Virus record (IMG/VR): IMGVR_UViG_3300036760_000035
Coordinates: 1 to 52,784 of that record
DNA: 52,784 bases
Strand: one strand, 5' to 3'
Source: a virus
Positions within the stretch are counted from its first letter, which is position 1, and each line of letters opens with the position of its first letter. The position numbers were made by a program, and so were the translations under genes. The notes beneath the pieces were generated by a model. That model made no database searches, was not told where the DNA came from, and worked only from the letters and a program-made list of their open reading frames with translations. Positions 30,771 through 39,211 of the stretch are shown here, in pieces.

Positions 30771-30796
30771 TTCCATGTAATAATAAATACATGGAA
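30771..30796 (+). promoter_or_regulatory. Hairpin enclosing a start codon
   Basis: TTCCATGTA pairs with TACATGGAA around an 8-base loop. The ATG at 30791 lies in the right arm and no Shine-Dalgarno stretch is seen, so the structure could limit initiation of the gene at 30791. Confidence 0.5.
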
Positions 30797-31015
30797 TATC
30801 CACCATGTTTTGATTCAGAGGAACAGTTTGAGTTATATGTAGATCTTCTCAGGGATACGGAGGAGGACGAAAAGAATTTCTGCCTGGATTGTAATCCAGA
30901 TTATAGACATGCAATGATTAGCCTTGGGCGGTGTATCCGCCCCAAGGCTATTTTTGTGTGCGAAGCAAACGAGGATGACGACCAAGAGGAATCTTGGAAA
31001 GGGCGACCTCGTTAA
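30791..31015 (+). CDS. Small conserved phage zinc protein
   Basis: 74 residues. C-L-D-C-N-P-D-Y...M...GRC resembles a widespread small phage family with a CxxC plus G-R-C site, of unknown function. Acidic N- and C-termini. It precedes the packaging genes. Confidence 0.65.
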   Translation: MEYPPCFDSEEQFELYVDLLRDTEEDEKNFCLDCNPDYRHAMISLGRCIRPKAIFVCEANEDDDQEESWKGRPR

Positions 31016-31023
31016 ACACGGTA

Positions 31024-31032
31024 TGGTATCAT
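31024..31032 (+). promoter_or_regulatory. Extended -10 promoter before packaging genes
   Basis: TGGTATCAT gives TG-N-TATCAT about 35 bases before the ATG at 31067. It matches the style of the promoter at 23566. No strong -35 was seen. Confidence 0.5.
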
Positions 31033-31066
31033 ATATATATGAAATTTAATACTAAGGGATATTGGT

Positions 31067-31588
31067 ATGGCTATTAAGTCATTCTATTCACAGAAAGAAC
31101 AGGATGCTATTATAGTTTTCCTTGGGAAGTCTGGACAGAATTATGAGCGGTATTATGAGTTTGTGGAAGCGAATGGTTGGCGGCATTGGTCTAAGTTCTA
31201 CTTCAACAAGTGGTATACTCGACATAGTGATAAGATAAAAATCGCCCGTGCAATTCAAAGAGAATCTATTCAAAAGATCTCTACCTTCGACCGCCCGGCA
31301 AGGATAGACGAACTAGAGAGAACCATAGATCAGATTAAACTTTATCTACGATCTAGTGGAATTAAAGAACATGTGTGTAAAGAGTGTAATGAATTACATA
31401 ATCCACTTAAGCCTGAATTATTTTTGAGAATGATTGCACAGAAGTCTAAGCTATTAGAACAAATCGCAAAAGAGAAGAATGAATGGATGAAAGAGGCCAA
31501 AGTAGATGAACCTGATCTGGGACGATCAATTAGGGATTACGCTTTCAGATCAATTACCGAGAACCAAGAGAAAGAAGACCATACTTGA
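31067..31588 (+). CDS. Probable terminase small subunit
   Basis: 173 residues located two genes before the large terminase. The N-terminus resembles a helix-turn-helix (YSQKEQDAIIVFLGKSGQNYERYYEFVEANGWRHW), then a charged helical region, a CKECNELH pair, and more helix. This layout suits a DNA-recognising small terminase, but no family signature is decisive. AAGGG lies near the start. Confidence 0.55.
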   Translation: MAIKSFYSQKEQDAIIVFLGKSGQNYERYYEFVEANGWRHWSKFYFNKWYTRHSDKIKIARAIQRESIQKISTFDRPARIDELERTIDQIKLYLRSSGIKEHVCKECNELHNPLKPELFLRMIAQKSKLLEQIAKEKNEWMKEAKVDEPDLGRSIRDYAFRSITENQEKEDHT

Positions 31589-31796
31589 TAAATCAGTCTG
31601 GGATAAAATCAAAGAAAACTTTGGAGACCGGTGCGCTTACTGTCTTTGGTTTGGAGCACGGCTTACAAGAGACCATATTCAGCCACTGGCGAAGGGCGGG
31701 GTATCCTCTCCAGATAACATTGTCCCGGCATGTCCCGATTGCAATCAGCGGAAAGCTAACAGAAGCTTATTGGAAATTATAAAGGAAATTACTTAG
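31506..31796 (+). CDS. HNH endonuclease, packaging-associated
   Basis: 96 residues if started at the ATG at 31506 (AGAGG nine bases upstream), overlapping the previous gene by 83 bases. CAYC, TRDHIQPLAKGG, DNIVPACPDCNQRKANRS is a complete HNH motif with its two zinc pairs. HNH proteins beside terminase genes assist genome packaging cleavage in many phages. The leader element follows immediately after its stop. Confidence 0.85.
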   Translation: MNLIWDDQLGITLSDQLPRTKRKKTILDKSVWDKIKENFGDRCAYCLWFGARLTRDHIQPLAKGGVSSPDNIVPACPDCNQRKANRSLLEIIKEIT

Positions 31797-31855
31797 ATGG
31801 TACATAGAATCAAAGATTCTATTACACAGTGGAATTCAGAAAGGATTCAACATGG
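31797..31855 (+). promoter_or_regulatory. Conserved leader element, copy C
   Basis: Contains a 7-bp hairpin (TAGAATC-AAA-GATTCTA), then TTACACAGTGGAATTC, AGAAAGG and TTCAACATGG ending at the terminase start. It nearly matches the minus-strand copy at 16500-16558 and less closely the copy at 143-203. It also encodes a possible leader peptide from 31797 (ATG) that overlaps terL out of frame. Confidence 0.65.
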
Positions 31856-31892
31856 ATCGATTACCCTACCAGGCCTGTCTTCCATATTATGA
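31797..31892 (+). CDS. Possible 31-residue leader peptide
   Basis: ATG directly after the HNH stop; frame ends TGA at 31890-31892. Its SITQWNSERIQHG core parallels SIAQWNAEGVQHG at 145-213. No ribosome binding site is evident. Low confidence. Confidence 0.3.
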   Translation: MVHRIKDSITQWNSERIQHGSITLPGLSSIL

Positions 31893-34392
31893 TGCGCTCG
31901 GATTAGAATTCAAGAATAATAATCCTGCACAGTATGAAGTTCTTATTGGAGATGATAGATTTCCATGCATCATAGGTGGTGAGCGTGGAGGTAAGGCGCT
32001 GGATATAAATACGATCATCCCCACAACGAATGGGATGAAATTTATGAAAGACATAATAGCTGGTGATTATGTCTTCGGGGATGATGGGCTTCCGGCAATG
32101 GTTGTTGCAACATCCGGGATACAGGATAATCGTCCGTGCTCTAAAATAATCTTTGATGATGGATCAGAAATTATAGCAGATGATGAACACGAATGGGCAA
32201 CACAAACTTCTAATGAAAGAAAGAATTCTAGAAGAATAAAGATAAATAAAAAAGAACAACGAATTGTGCAGTCGCCACTAGTTAGTGATAGAAAGTTTGG
32301 AATTAGAACTACTTCTGAAATTTCTAATTCTCTTATTATAACAGGACAAAATAGATCTGATTATGCAAATCATACAATAGTCAATTCTATGCCTGTTCAA
32401 TATGCGAAACAGAAACTAGAAATCGAGCCATATACATTAGGCATATGGCTAGGAGACGGGCACAGCGGCGGAGCGTATTTTACAACAAATGATATAGAAG
32501 TAGTAGAAAACATATCTAAAATTTATCCTGTTAAAAAAGTAAAATCAATATATACCTGGAAGTTTGGTGAAAAAGGAGAAATAATAAAACTTCTTAGATC
32601 ACTAAACATATTCAAAAATAAACACATTCCCACAAAGTATTTAGAATCTTCTATTGAAGATCGTATTAGCCTGCTCCATGGATTAATGGATTCTGATGGA
32701 TATATAGATTCAAGAGGTCAGTGTTATTTTGATAATACTAACAAAAATATAATAGATGGAATAAGAAAACTATTATCGAGTTTAGGGATAAAATCCTATG
32801 TTACAGAATCAATTGCCAAATTATATGGAAAAAACTGTGGAAAAACATGGACTGTTTTTTTTGTTACAGATTTTCATGTTAGTAGAATTAAAAGAAAATA
32901 TGAAAGACAAAAATTATCAGTTGGCAAAAATGCAAAACAAAGATCAATCATATCAATTGAAAAAGTAAAGTCTGTTCCAGTTAAATGTATTGAAGTAGAT
33001 AATAAGTCCCATTTATATCTTGCGGGGGAAACATACATTCCCACCCATAATTCATTCGTTGCAGCGGCGATACTACTGCCACATTTGCTTTTACTTCCAT
33101 TAATAAGAAAAGACAGATTCTTTAATGAGAATGGTAAACCTAAGTTCAACTACCTTGACAAAACAGTCAGGCCGTTGCAGCCAGACTTTGTAATCTTTGG
33201 CCCTAACTATCGCGAGCCACGAATCGAATTTGAGATGGTTGAGACATGGCTCCGTGAGCTAGGCATGATAGCACGCCTCAGTAAGCCCACAGAGGGGGCG
33301 TGGCGGCTCGTGACGAAGGACGGGGTTGTATTGCAGACATGGAGCACTGATGACCCTATGGGTATCCGTGGACTCGACCTGGAGGGGGCTATCGCTGCCG
33401 AGTGTGGCAATATGGAATACGAGTCCATCCTGAGAATCCAGGGTAGAATTTCATCTAAGCGTGGGTTTCTTATCTATGAAGGAACAATGGAGAATTCTAA
33501 AAGATGGTTCGTCAAATTCTCTATCGAAGGCCGCAGGCAGAATAAGTACAGGATTAAGACTTACTCTATTCCTACATGGTGCAATCTCCATGAGTTTCCA
33601 GGAGGCGAGAACGATCCTGAGATACTAAGATTAAAGCAATTATATCCAGAAGACACATGGGCTATGCGTATTGCGGCAGAGCCAATCCCCCCGCGCGAGC
33701 GCGTGATTAACGAGATACACGAAACACATATTAGAAAAGTTAAGTTCCCAAGAGATGATAATGGAAAGATATCTTGCAACATAGAACTCTGGATTGATCC
33801 TGGATATAATCCATCTGCATATGCTGTGTTATGGGTTGCATGGTGGAACACTGATAAAGGAAAGATCTTCTACGTCTTCGACGAATTCTACGAGCAGAAA
33901 ATGCAAACAGAAGATGTGATTCAGAGATGTATACGGCATAAGTTTTATAAGTTCATTAAGCAAGACGGAATTGTAATAGATGTTTCAGCTAAACGTCACG
34001 CCGACGGGAATGAGCCCGCCGTTGAGATATACAGAAAAAGAATGCACAAAGAACCATATACAAAGTACTGGCATGAGAATGCATTGATTGAAAGAATACG
34101 ATCATCTGCTCGTTCCAATCAGATATTTATACATCCTAATTGTTCTGGATTAATAGCAGAACTAGGATTAGGCGAAGAAGTATTTGACAATATGCATCCT
34201 TGGAGATTTCCAATAGGGCGAGATGGTATAATTGTTAGCGATAAGCCAGAAGATAAGTGGAACCACTCATGTAAGGCTTTGGGGTACGGACTTCTAAAAC
34301 ATTTAGGACTTGTTGAAAGACTTGGTGAACGTCCACCGATTCGGAACAGGTTGAAGAAGGTTCATAATATTTTCGATAAAAGGCATCGGTAA
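31852..34392 (+). CDS. terL: Terminase large subunit with intein
   Basis: 846-residue precursor; 494 after removal of the intein (49-400). The ATPase Walker A, GGERGGK-S, is split by the intein between Lys48 and Ser401. A Walker B-like EGAIAAECGNM follows. The C-terminal nuclease shows LWIDPGYNPSAY, GIVIDVSAKRHAD and EDKWNHSCKALGY, the acidic residues of the RNase H-like domain. It translocates and cuts DNA at the portal. AAAGG stands before the ATG within the leader element. Confidence 0.92.
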   Translation: MDRLPYQACLPYYDALGLEFKNNNPAQYEVLIGDDRFPCIIGGERGGKALDINTIIPTTNGMKFMKDIIAGDYVFGDDGLPAMVVATSGIQDNRPCSKIIFDDGSEIIADDEHEWATQTSNERKNSRRIKINKKEQRIVQSPLVSDRKFGIRTTSEISNSLIITGQNRSDYANHTIVNSMPVQYAKQKLEIEPYTLGIWLGDGHSGGAYFTTNDIEVVENISKIYPVKKVKSIYTWKFGEKGEIIKLLRSLNIFKNKHIPTKYLESSIEDRISLLHGLMDSDGYIDSRGQCYFDNTNKNIIDGIRKLLSSLGIKSYVTESIAKLYGKNCGKTWTVFFVTDFHVSRIKRKYERQKLSVGKNAKQRSIISIEKVKSVPVKCIEVDNKSHLYLAGETYIPTHNSFVAAAILLPHLLLLPLIRKDRFFNENGKPKFNYLDKTVRPLQPDFVIFGPNYREPRIEFEMVETWLRELGMIARLSKPTEGAWRLVTKDGVVLQTWSTDDPMGIRGLDLEGAIAAECGNMEYESILRIQGRISSKRGFLIYEGTMENSKRWFVKFSIEGRRQNKYRIKTYSIPTWCNLHEFPGGENDPEILRLKQLYPEDTWAMRIAAEPIPPRERVINEIHETHIRKVKFPRDDNGKISCNIELWIDPGYNPSAYAVLWVAWWNTDKGKIFYVFDEFYEQKMQTEDVIQRCIRHKFYKFIKQDGIVIDVSAKRHADGNEPAVEIYRKRMHKEPYTKYWHENALIERIRSSARSNQIFIHPNCSGLIAELGLGEEVFDNMHPWRFPIGRDGIIVSDKPEDKWNHSCKALGYGLLKHLGLVERLGERPPIRNRLKKVHNIFDKRHR
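31996..33051 (+). other. Class 3 bifunctional intein inside terL
   Basis: 352 residues. First residue is Ala (A-L-D-I-N-T), not Cys or Ser. The end is PTHN followed by Ser+1. The three class 3 markers are present: Trp115 after His113 in block B (DEHEW), Cys379 in block F (VKCIEV) and Thr398 before His399-Asn400 in block G. Two LAGLIDADG helices (LGIWLGDG from about 196, LLHGLMDSDG from about 274) indicate a homing endonuclease. DNA here is markedly more AT-rich than the flanking terminase. Confidence 0.88.
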
Positions 34393-34398
34393 TTCTTA

Positions 34399-36330
34399 AT
34401 GCTTCCTCCAGAGGACACTGAAAGTTGTAGATTGCTTATAACCCGGATGGAGGGTTATTACGGTACAATGATGGAATCCTTCGAAGAAGATAATAACTTT
34501 TACGAAGGAACCCTGGAGGACGTGCTTACGCTTCCAGAAGGATTTGCTGTTACCATTCCGCCAACTGGAAGAGCCATCGTAGACGAGGTTGTAGACAACA
34601 TTGAGCCATACGACCTTTTGGTGAATTACTCGCCAAGAGGATTTAGTGTTACTGCTCAGGAGAACGCTGACTCGGTACGCCGCTTCATTAAGAATATGTG
34701 GGGATCGTGGCGACAGTCAAATAATGACATTGACATTCTCAGAGACTTTATTAAGAATCTTGTTAAGAATGGCAAGGCGTGCTTTAAGCTTGTGCCAGAC
34801 TGGACACTCTGGCCTCAGCTTACAGATGATGTTATAGCGGGGCTGGAGATCTCCGGTGGCAAAGGAGCGGTAGCAGAACGCGCGAAGCTTATTCAAGAGG
34901 TTAGAAATAATAACTTTCCCGTAACAGCAAGAAGTCTTGATCCTATGCACATCATGGAAGATCCATCTATGGATGGACGTAAGCTATGGGTAATTGAAAC
35001 ATATCCAACCGATATCACCGAAATAGAAAACAGGTACGCGGAATGGGTAGAGGAGATTCGTAGTTCGCATTTCGCAGGCAACTATGTTATCCGGGAAGTC
35101 TGGACTGCAACCTGGATTGATTGGGATGGCAAGCTAAGAGAAGGTTGGCATTGGATCTTCATTAATAATGTTTGTGTCAATGGAGAGACTGATGACTTTG
35201 GTGAGCATTTAGGCGAGCCAAATATCTATCACGAGATTCCATTTGTTATTAAACACTCCGGCCTCGGGCGCGAGAGCTATGATGGCGAGCCGGAACTAAA
35301 AGCCACTGGCTTTTATTCTCTGCAAGTTAAATCAATGCTTCGTGCTGAGATTCGGAGAGTGTCACAGTTCGATGCACTTATGTCTCAGTTGGCATTTCCT
35401 ATTGTTCTTATCCCAGAATCTGTAGGAGATCTTGATTTAGACTTTAGCCCTGGTGCCATCAATCCAGTTCCAGATGAAGTTCTTGAACACAAGGACAGCC
35501 TGTTCCTACAGGCGAGACTCCCCGCACCAGAGTATTTGCAGTCTATTAACATGATTCAGAACCAGATCGAACGTGGCACTACACAACGCGCCGTTCGTGG
35601 CGCAGGGGTGCCTGGCACAGACTCTGCTGCTCAGTTGCAGATGATTACATCGCAAGCGAAACTGAGACTTGAGCCAATTAAGCGTGCGGCGGAAGAAGCA
35701 GTTGATTCTGTTAATGGATTAGTTCTTAGATACATTGATACAATATTTAAGGAACCAGTTAGCGTCTTCGGGTTAGAAACCGCAGGAGCAGATAAGTATA
35801 CCCTTAAGCCATCGCAAATTAAAGGTAAGTATAGAACCAAGACATCGTTCATGCCTAACGAAGAACAGGTAAAAGAACGGAAACTTGCTCTCGTTACAGA
35901 TGCGATTTCAAAGGCTGGCATGAATCCGTTTGATGCGTATACACAAGCAGGGTTCGAGAATCCAATGGAAATCATTGCAAGAAATCTTGCGTATGAGATT
36001 ATGCAAGAACCTACAATTAAGCGTGCGCTTGCAAAACAAGCTGCTATGGATTGGGGCCTTGACGTTCGTCAACTTGAAGCGGAGGAAATGAAAGAACAAT
36101 TAGAACTTCAATCAGTTGTTCAACAGTGGCAGCAAATGATGAGTGGACAAATGATTCAACCTGGACAATCACAACAACAATCACCTGATCAATCATCAGG
36201 ATTTGGCGGCGCGGGCGGTGGCGGGGGGAACGGCGCACCCCAGACTGAGCAAGCGCCGCAAGCCGTAGGCGCGCCCGTGGGGGGGCCAGCACAGGCCCCG
36301 CCGGGGCTAGGAGCGGGTGATGTCGGATAG
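34399..36330 (+). CDS. Portal protein
   Basis: 643 residues directly after terL. Early acidic helical region (CRLLITRMEGYYGTMMESFEEDNNFYEG), a central mixed domain with DPMHIMEDPSMDG and AELRRV-like helix (MLRAEIRRVSQFDALM), then RGTTQRAVRGAGVPGTDSAAQLQM, typical of portal clip and wing regions. C-terminal 70 residues are Gln/Gly/Pro-rich. Forms the dodecameric DNA channel at one capsid vertex. The GC-rich end overlaps the next gene. Confidence 0.85.
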   Translation: MLPPEDTESCRLLITRMEGYYGTMMESFEEDNNFYEGTLEDVLTLPEGFAVTIPPTGRAIVDEVVDNIEPYDLLVNYSPRGFSVTAQENADSVRRFIKNMWGSWRQSNNDIDILRDFIKNLVKNGKACFKLVPDWTLWPQLTDDVIAGLEISGGKGAVAERAKLIQEVRNNNFPVTARSLDPMHIMEDPSMDGRKLWVIETYPTDITEIENRYAEWVEEIRSSHFAGNYVIREVWTATWIDWDGKLREGWHWIFINNVCVNGETDDFGEHLGEPNIYHEIPFVIKHSGLGRESYDGEPELKATGFYSLQVKSMLRAEIRRVSQFDALMSQLAFPIVLIPESVGDLDLDFSPGAINPVPDEVLEHKDSLFLQARLPAPEYLQSINMIQNQIERGTTQRAVRGAGVPGTDSAAQLQMITSQAKLRLEPIKRAAEEAVDSVNGLVLRYIDTIFKEPVSVFGLETAGADKYTLKPSQIKGKYRTKTSFMPNEEQVKERKLALVTDAISKAGMNPFDAYTQAGFENPMEIIARNLAYEIMQEPTIKRALAKQAAMDWGLDVRQLEAEEMKEQLELQSVVQQWQQMMSGQMIQPGQSQQQSPDQSSGFGGAGGGGGNGAPQTEQAPQAVGAPVGGPAQAPPGLGAGDVG

Positions 36331-36604
36331 AAGACAAGGTACACTTCTAAACCAGGTTAATGAACATGTAAAGAATTTTATGAGTGAAACCAGTAAAACT
36401 TTATCTGGTATGCAGTCATCTAAAATCGGAACTGTTAATCGTAGTGATTCAGAACAACTAGCTTTGTGGGATAAGTTAAAAACTATGGAACCACAACAGC
36501 GCCAGAGTATAATGTTAATGCTAGCCTCTCGTGCAAAACATCAGGGTACCCAAATGGACGCCTGTGAGTTTTGCAAATTTATTGCTAAGCATTCAGGTAA
36601 ATAA
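36317..36604 (+). CDS. Small virion-region hypothetical protein
   Basis: 95 residues from GTG 36317 or ATG 36320, overlapping the portal end. Helical, with a C-terminal MDACEFCKFIAKH Cys pair. No family is recognised; position suggests a head-assembly or ejection accessory. Confidence 0.6.
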   Translation: MMSDRRQGTLLNQVNEHVKNFMSETSKTLSGMQSSKIGTVNRSDSEQLALWDKLKTMEPQQRQSIMLMLASRAKHQGTQMDACEFCKFIAKHSGK

Positions 36605-36607
36605 ATA

Positions 36608-38947
36608 ATGCCAGATCCAAGCCCAGCAACGATTGCGGCATTGCGAAAAGCGCAGCAGCAAACAAACGCGTCTCCACGAGATTATCCTTCCAACGACGAG
36701 CCGCCGGTGCTTCCATCCGACCCCCCAGATGGTGGTGGTGGGTATGCCCCACATCCAGATTATGCTGCTCAACAAAAGTTGGCAGAAGATCAATTTACTT
36801 ATGGCAAAGAAACTGATAAGTGGACTCAGGATTTTAATACTAATAAGCAGAACTGGCAACAGGCTGTTGACGATAGAGATCAAGCTCTGGCCGTTGGCAA
36901 TCAACAACTAGCTGCACAAAAGCAAGCAGACGCGAACTATTGGGAGGGGAAGACTCTCGAAGTTCAACAGGCCATGAATAACAATGACAATGCTACCAAT
37001 CTACAAAGAGAGGGTATTGCCGCCAGCGCATCTATGTATGGCCATCAGGTAGACGCCGCTGCACAGATACAGGCAGCGGGTATTGCTGCTGATGCAGCAA
37101 GGCAGGCATCCAGAGACAGGTTACAAGCCGATCTCGCCGGGGCGTTTAACGATCAACAGCGTAATGAGATCGTGGCAAGGTTCAATCAAGAACAAGCCGC
37201 TATCGCTAAAATGGAAGATGAAACCAAGCGACAGATTGAGGCTCGCAATGCTCAGGTCGCTGGCTATAACGCCGAGACGAATCGTGCTGACGTTATGGGT
37301 AATCTTGCCCTTAAAAACAATCAATTCATAGCAGAACAAGCGCAAAACCCCAGAGATTTATTCAGCCTCTACTTTACGCAGCGTGGCCTCACCCCAGATT
37401 GGGAAGCCTTACAGGCAGGTAATCCACAACAGGGAGATGCCTTAACTGTTAAGAATCCAATGAATGCCTTTACCCCAGGATTAGCACTTCCAAGCTTTAG
37501 TTCTGCCGCTGGCGATGCATTTGGAAATGTAGGATCGGCAACTGGAAGTGTTAATGTTAAAAACAATCCCTTTGTAACAATGGGCATGGGAACCCCTCCG
37601 CCTGCATCTTCTTCTGGCGGAGGATTTGTAGCTCCGCCCGCGCCATCATTAAACACAACCTATAATCCTCAGAGTGTTGATATGGGTACAGGCCCAGCTC
37701 AGTTAGACGCCCCGAAGCAATATATTGACATTAACCCCGCAGGCAGACAGGGCGGAATCCCGCGCTCGGGATTGCAGCCAGGTCTGAATCTTTCTACTGT
37801 TGGTTCCGACATTAAGGGAAGCGACATTGACATGGGACAAGCGTATTATGATGTTGGCAAAACAAAGCCAATCGGGGCCGATGATGTAATAACAAAAGGA
37901 ACACAGGTCTATCTTGATTATCCTGCTCGTGCAGCCAGCGGTACAGGAGATGGCTTCTCTACTGCTCGGCAATTCTTAACTGGTGATTCTATGAATAAAA
38001 ATCCATTTGCTGGCGGTGCTCGACCTGAGCTAATTGAGAATCCTACAAGAGCACCCATTCGTGTACAAAATACTAACCAAACAAGAAACACTATGGCTAA
38101 TGCTGATTATCCAGGCGGGAACCGCGCGTCGGGGGTGCAATTTTCTCCGGGGCGGATGGCAACAGAGCCAACTCCAAATTCGATGACGCCAGAAATAGCT
38201 TCTATTCCGGGAACCATGTCTACCGAGCCAACTCCAACAGGGACTCACCCTATGAATAATCAGGGAGAGTGGAACTGGCGCGACAGGCCCGCGCCCGCGC
38301 AACGCCCGCATCCGTTCGCGGCACTACTGCAACAGTATCCTCAATTTGCACAGTTCTCTGGCCAACAACAGACACAGCCTGTACAACAGCAGCAACAGCT
38401 ACCTTTTGATACGAGCATGTTGAGTCAATACCTGCCAATGCAATACGCAGGCGCAAACCTAAACCAGGTTATGCGCGGGCGCAATGGCTGGAATCCAATG
38501 ACAAAGACATCATCTGCCGAGCCAGACTGGATGAATATGTTTCAAAGATTTGCATTAGGAACAGATGTATCTGGTGACTATGCAAATGCTGGACTTGGTT
38601 CTTTATACCAACAGTCAAGCGGAAACTCTTATATGAACGGTTGGGGAAACGTTCCAGATAAACTTAGAATGCTTGCAGATTATGGCGCCCCCGTGCCCCC
38701 AGGGGTTGGCTATGCCTCTACTGGCCGCGTAGCGCCTACTCTTAATCTTGCATCTGCGTTTGCTCAACGTGGGGGCGGATCACTGCCTAGTATGCAAGCA
38801 TTATCCAGAATGACTCCTGGAGAAATGCAGAACTACAGGGGATACTCAGAAGGGGTCGTTGGAGTTCCATGGGCAGATACATTAGACTTCTTAGGTAAGC
38901 CAACTCAGCATCTCCAATCGGCGCAACGCTCCGCTGGCGGAATCTAA
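36608..38947 (+). CDS. Gln/Ala-rich virion protein, ejection protein candidate
   Basis: 779 residues. Residues about 40-260 are a long Gln/Ala/Asp helical array (AAQIQAAGIAADAARQASRDRLQADLAG), probably coiled coil. Beyond 270 the chain is Pro/Gly/Gln/Asn-rich with low complexity (QQQTQPVQQQQQ region about 595). It lies between portal and a giant virion protein, where podoviruses encode internal or ejection proteins. No enzymatic motif seen. Confidence 0.6.
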   Translation: MPDPSPATIAALRKAQQQTNASPRDYPSNDEPPVLPSDPPDGGGGYAPHPDYAAQQKLAEDQFTYGKETDKWTQDFNTNKQNWQQAVDDRDQALAVGNQQLAAQKQADANYWEGKTLEVQQAMNNNDNATNLQREGIAASASMYGHQVDAAAQIQAAGIAADAARQASRDRLQADLAGAFNDQQRNEIVARFNQEQAAIAKMEDETKRQIEARNAQVAGYNAETNRADVMGNLALKNNQFIAEQAQNPRDLFSLYFTQRGLTPDWEALQAGNPQQGDALTVKNPMNAFTPGLALPSFSSAAGDAFGNVGSATGSVNVKNNPFVTMGMGTPPPASSSGGGFVAPPAPSLNTTYNPQSVDMGTGPAQLDAPKQYIDINPAGRQGGIPRSGLQPGLNLSTVGSDIKGSDIDMGQAYYDVGKTKPIGADDVITKGTQVYLDYPARAASGTGDGFSTARQFLTGDSMNKNPFAGGARPELIENPTRAPIRVQNTNQTRNTMANADYPGGNRASGVQFSPGRMATEPTPNSMTPEIASIPGTMSTEPTPTGTHPMNNQGEWNWRDRPAPAQRPHPFAALLQQYPQFAQFSGQQQTQPVQQQQQLPFDTSMLSQYLPMQYAGANLNQVMRGRNGWNPMTKTSSAEPDWMNMFQRFALGTDVSGDYANAGLGSLYQQSSGNSYMNGWGNVPDKLRMLADYGAPVPPGVGYASTGRVAPTLNLASAFAQRGGGSLPSMQALSRMTPGEMQNYRGYSEGVVGVPWADTLDFLGKPTQHLQSAQRSAGGI

Positions 38948-39084
38948 TGCCGATTAAAAAGACTGCTGGCGGTTTTAAGTGGGGAAGCAAGGGCAAAGTG
39001 TACAAATCACGAAAAGGTGCATCGCGCCAGGCGGCAGCAGCATATGCTAATGGTTATCGTGGAAATAAAAGGGGGAAGAAATAA
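38947..39084 (+). CDS. Small highly basic protein
   Basis: 45 residues; ATG overlaps the previous stop and the stop overlaps the next ATG. Composition is dominated by Lys, Gly, Arg and Ala (GGFKWGSKGKVYKSRKGASR), like small basic proteins found in structural blocks of several podovirus-like phages. Probably binds DNA inside the head. Confidence 0.7.
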   Translation: MPIKKTAGGFKWGSKGKVYKSRKGASRQAAAAYANGYRGNKRGKK

Positions 39085-39197
39085 TGCCTGCGAAGAGAAT
39101 GCCAATGAAGATCGCATATAAGAAATGTCCTAAGTGCGGAGACAAGATGCCAATGAGCGCAAAGACATGCCCAGACTGTGGACATAAGTTTAAGTAG
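39084..39197 (+). CDS. Mini zinc-ribbon protein
   Basis: 37 residues: a basic N-terminus then CPKCG...CPDCGHKFK, a textbook zinc ribbon. Coupled to the preceding gene by TAATG. Its location between virion genes is unusual; it may bind nucleic acid. Confidence 0.7.
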   Translation: MPAKRMPMKIAYKKCPKCGDKMPMSAKTCPDCGHKFK

Positions 39198-39211
39198 TTT
39201 ATAATTGATTC

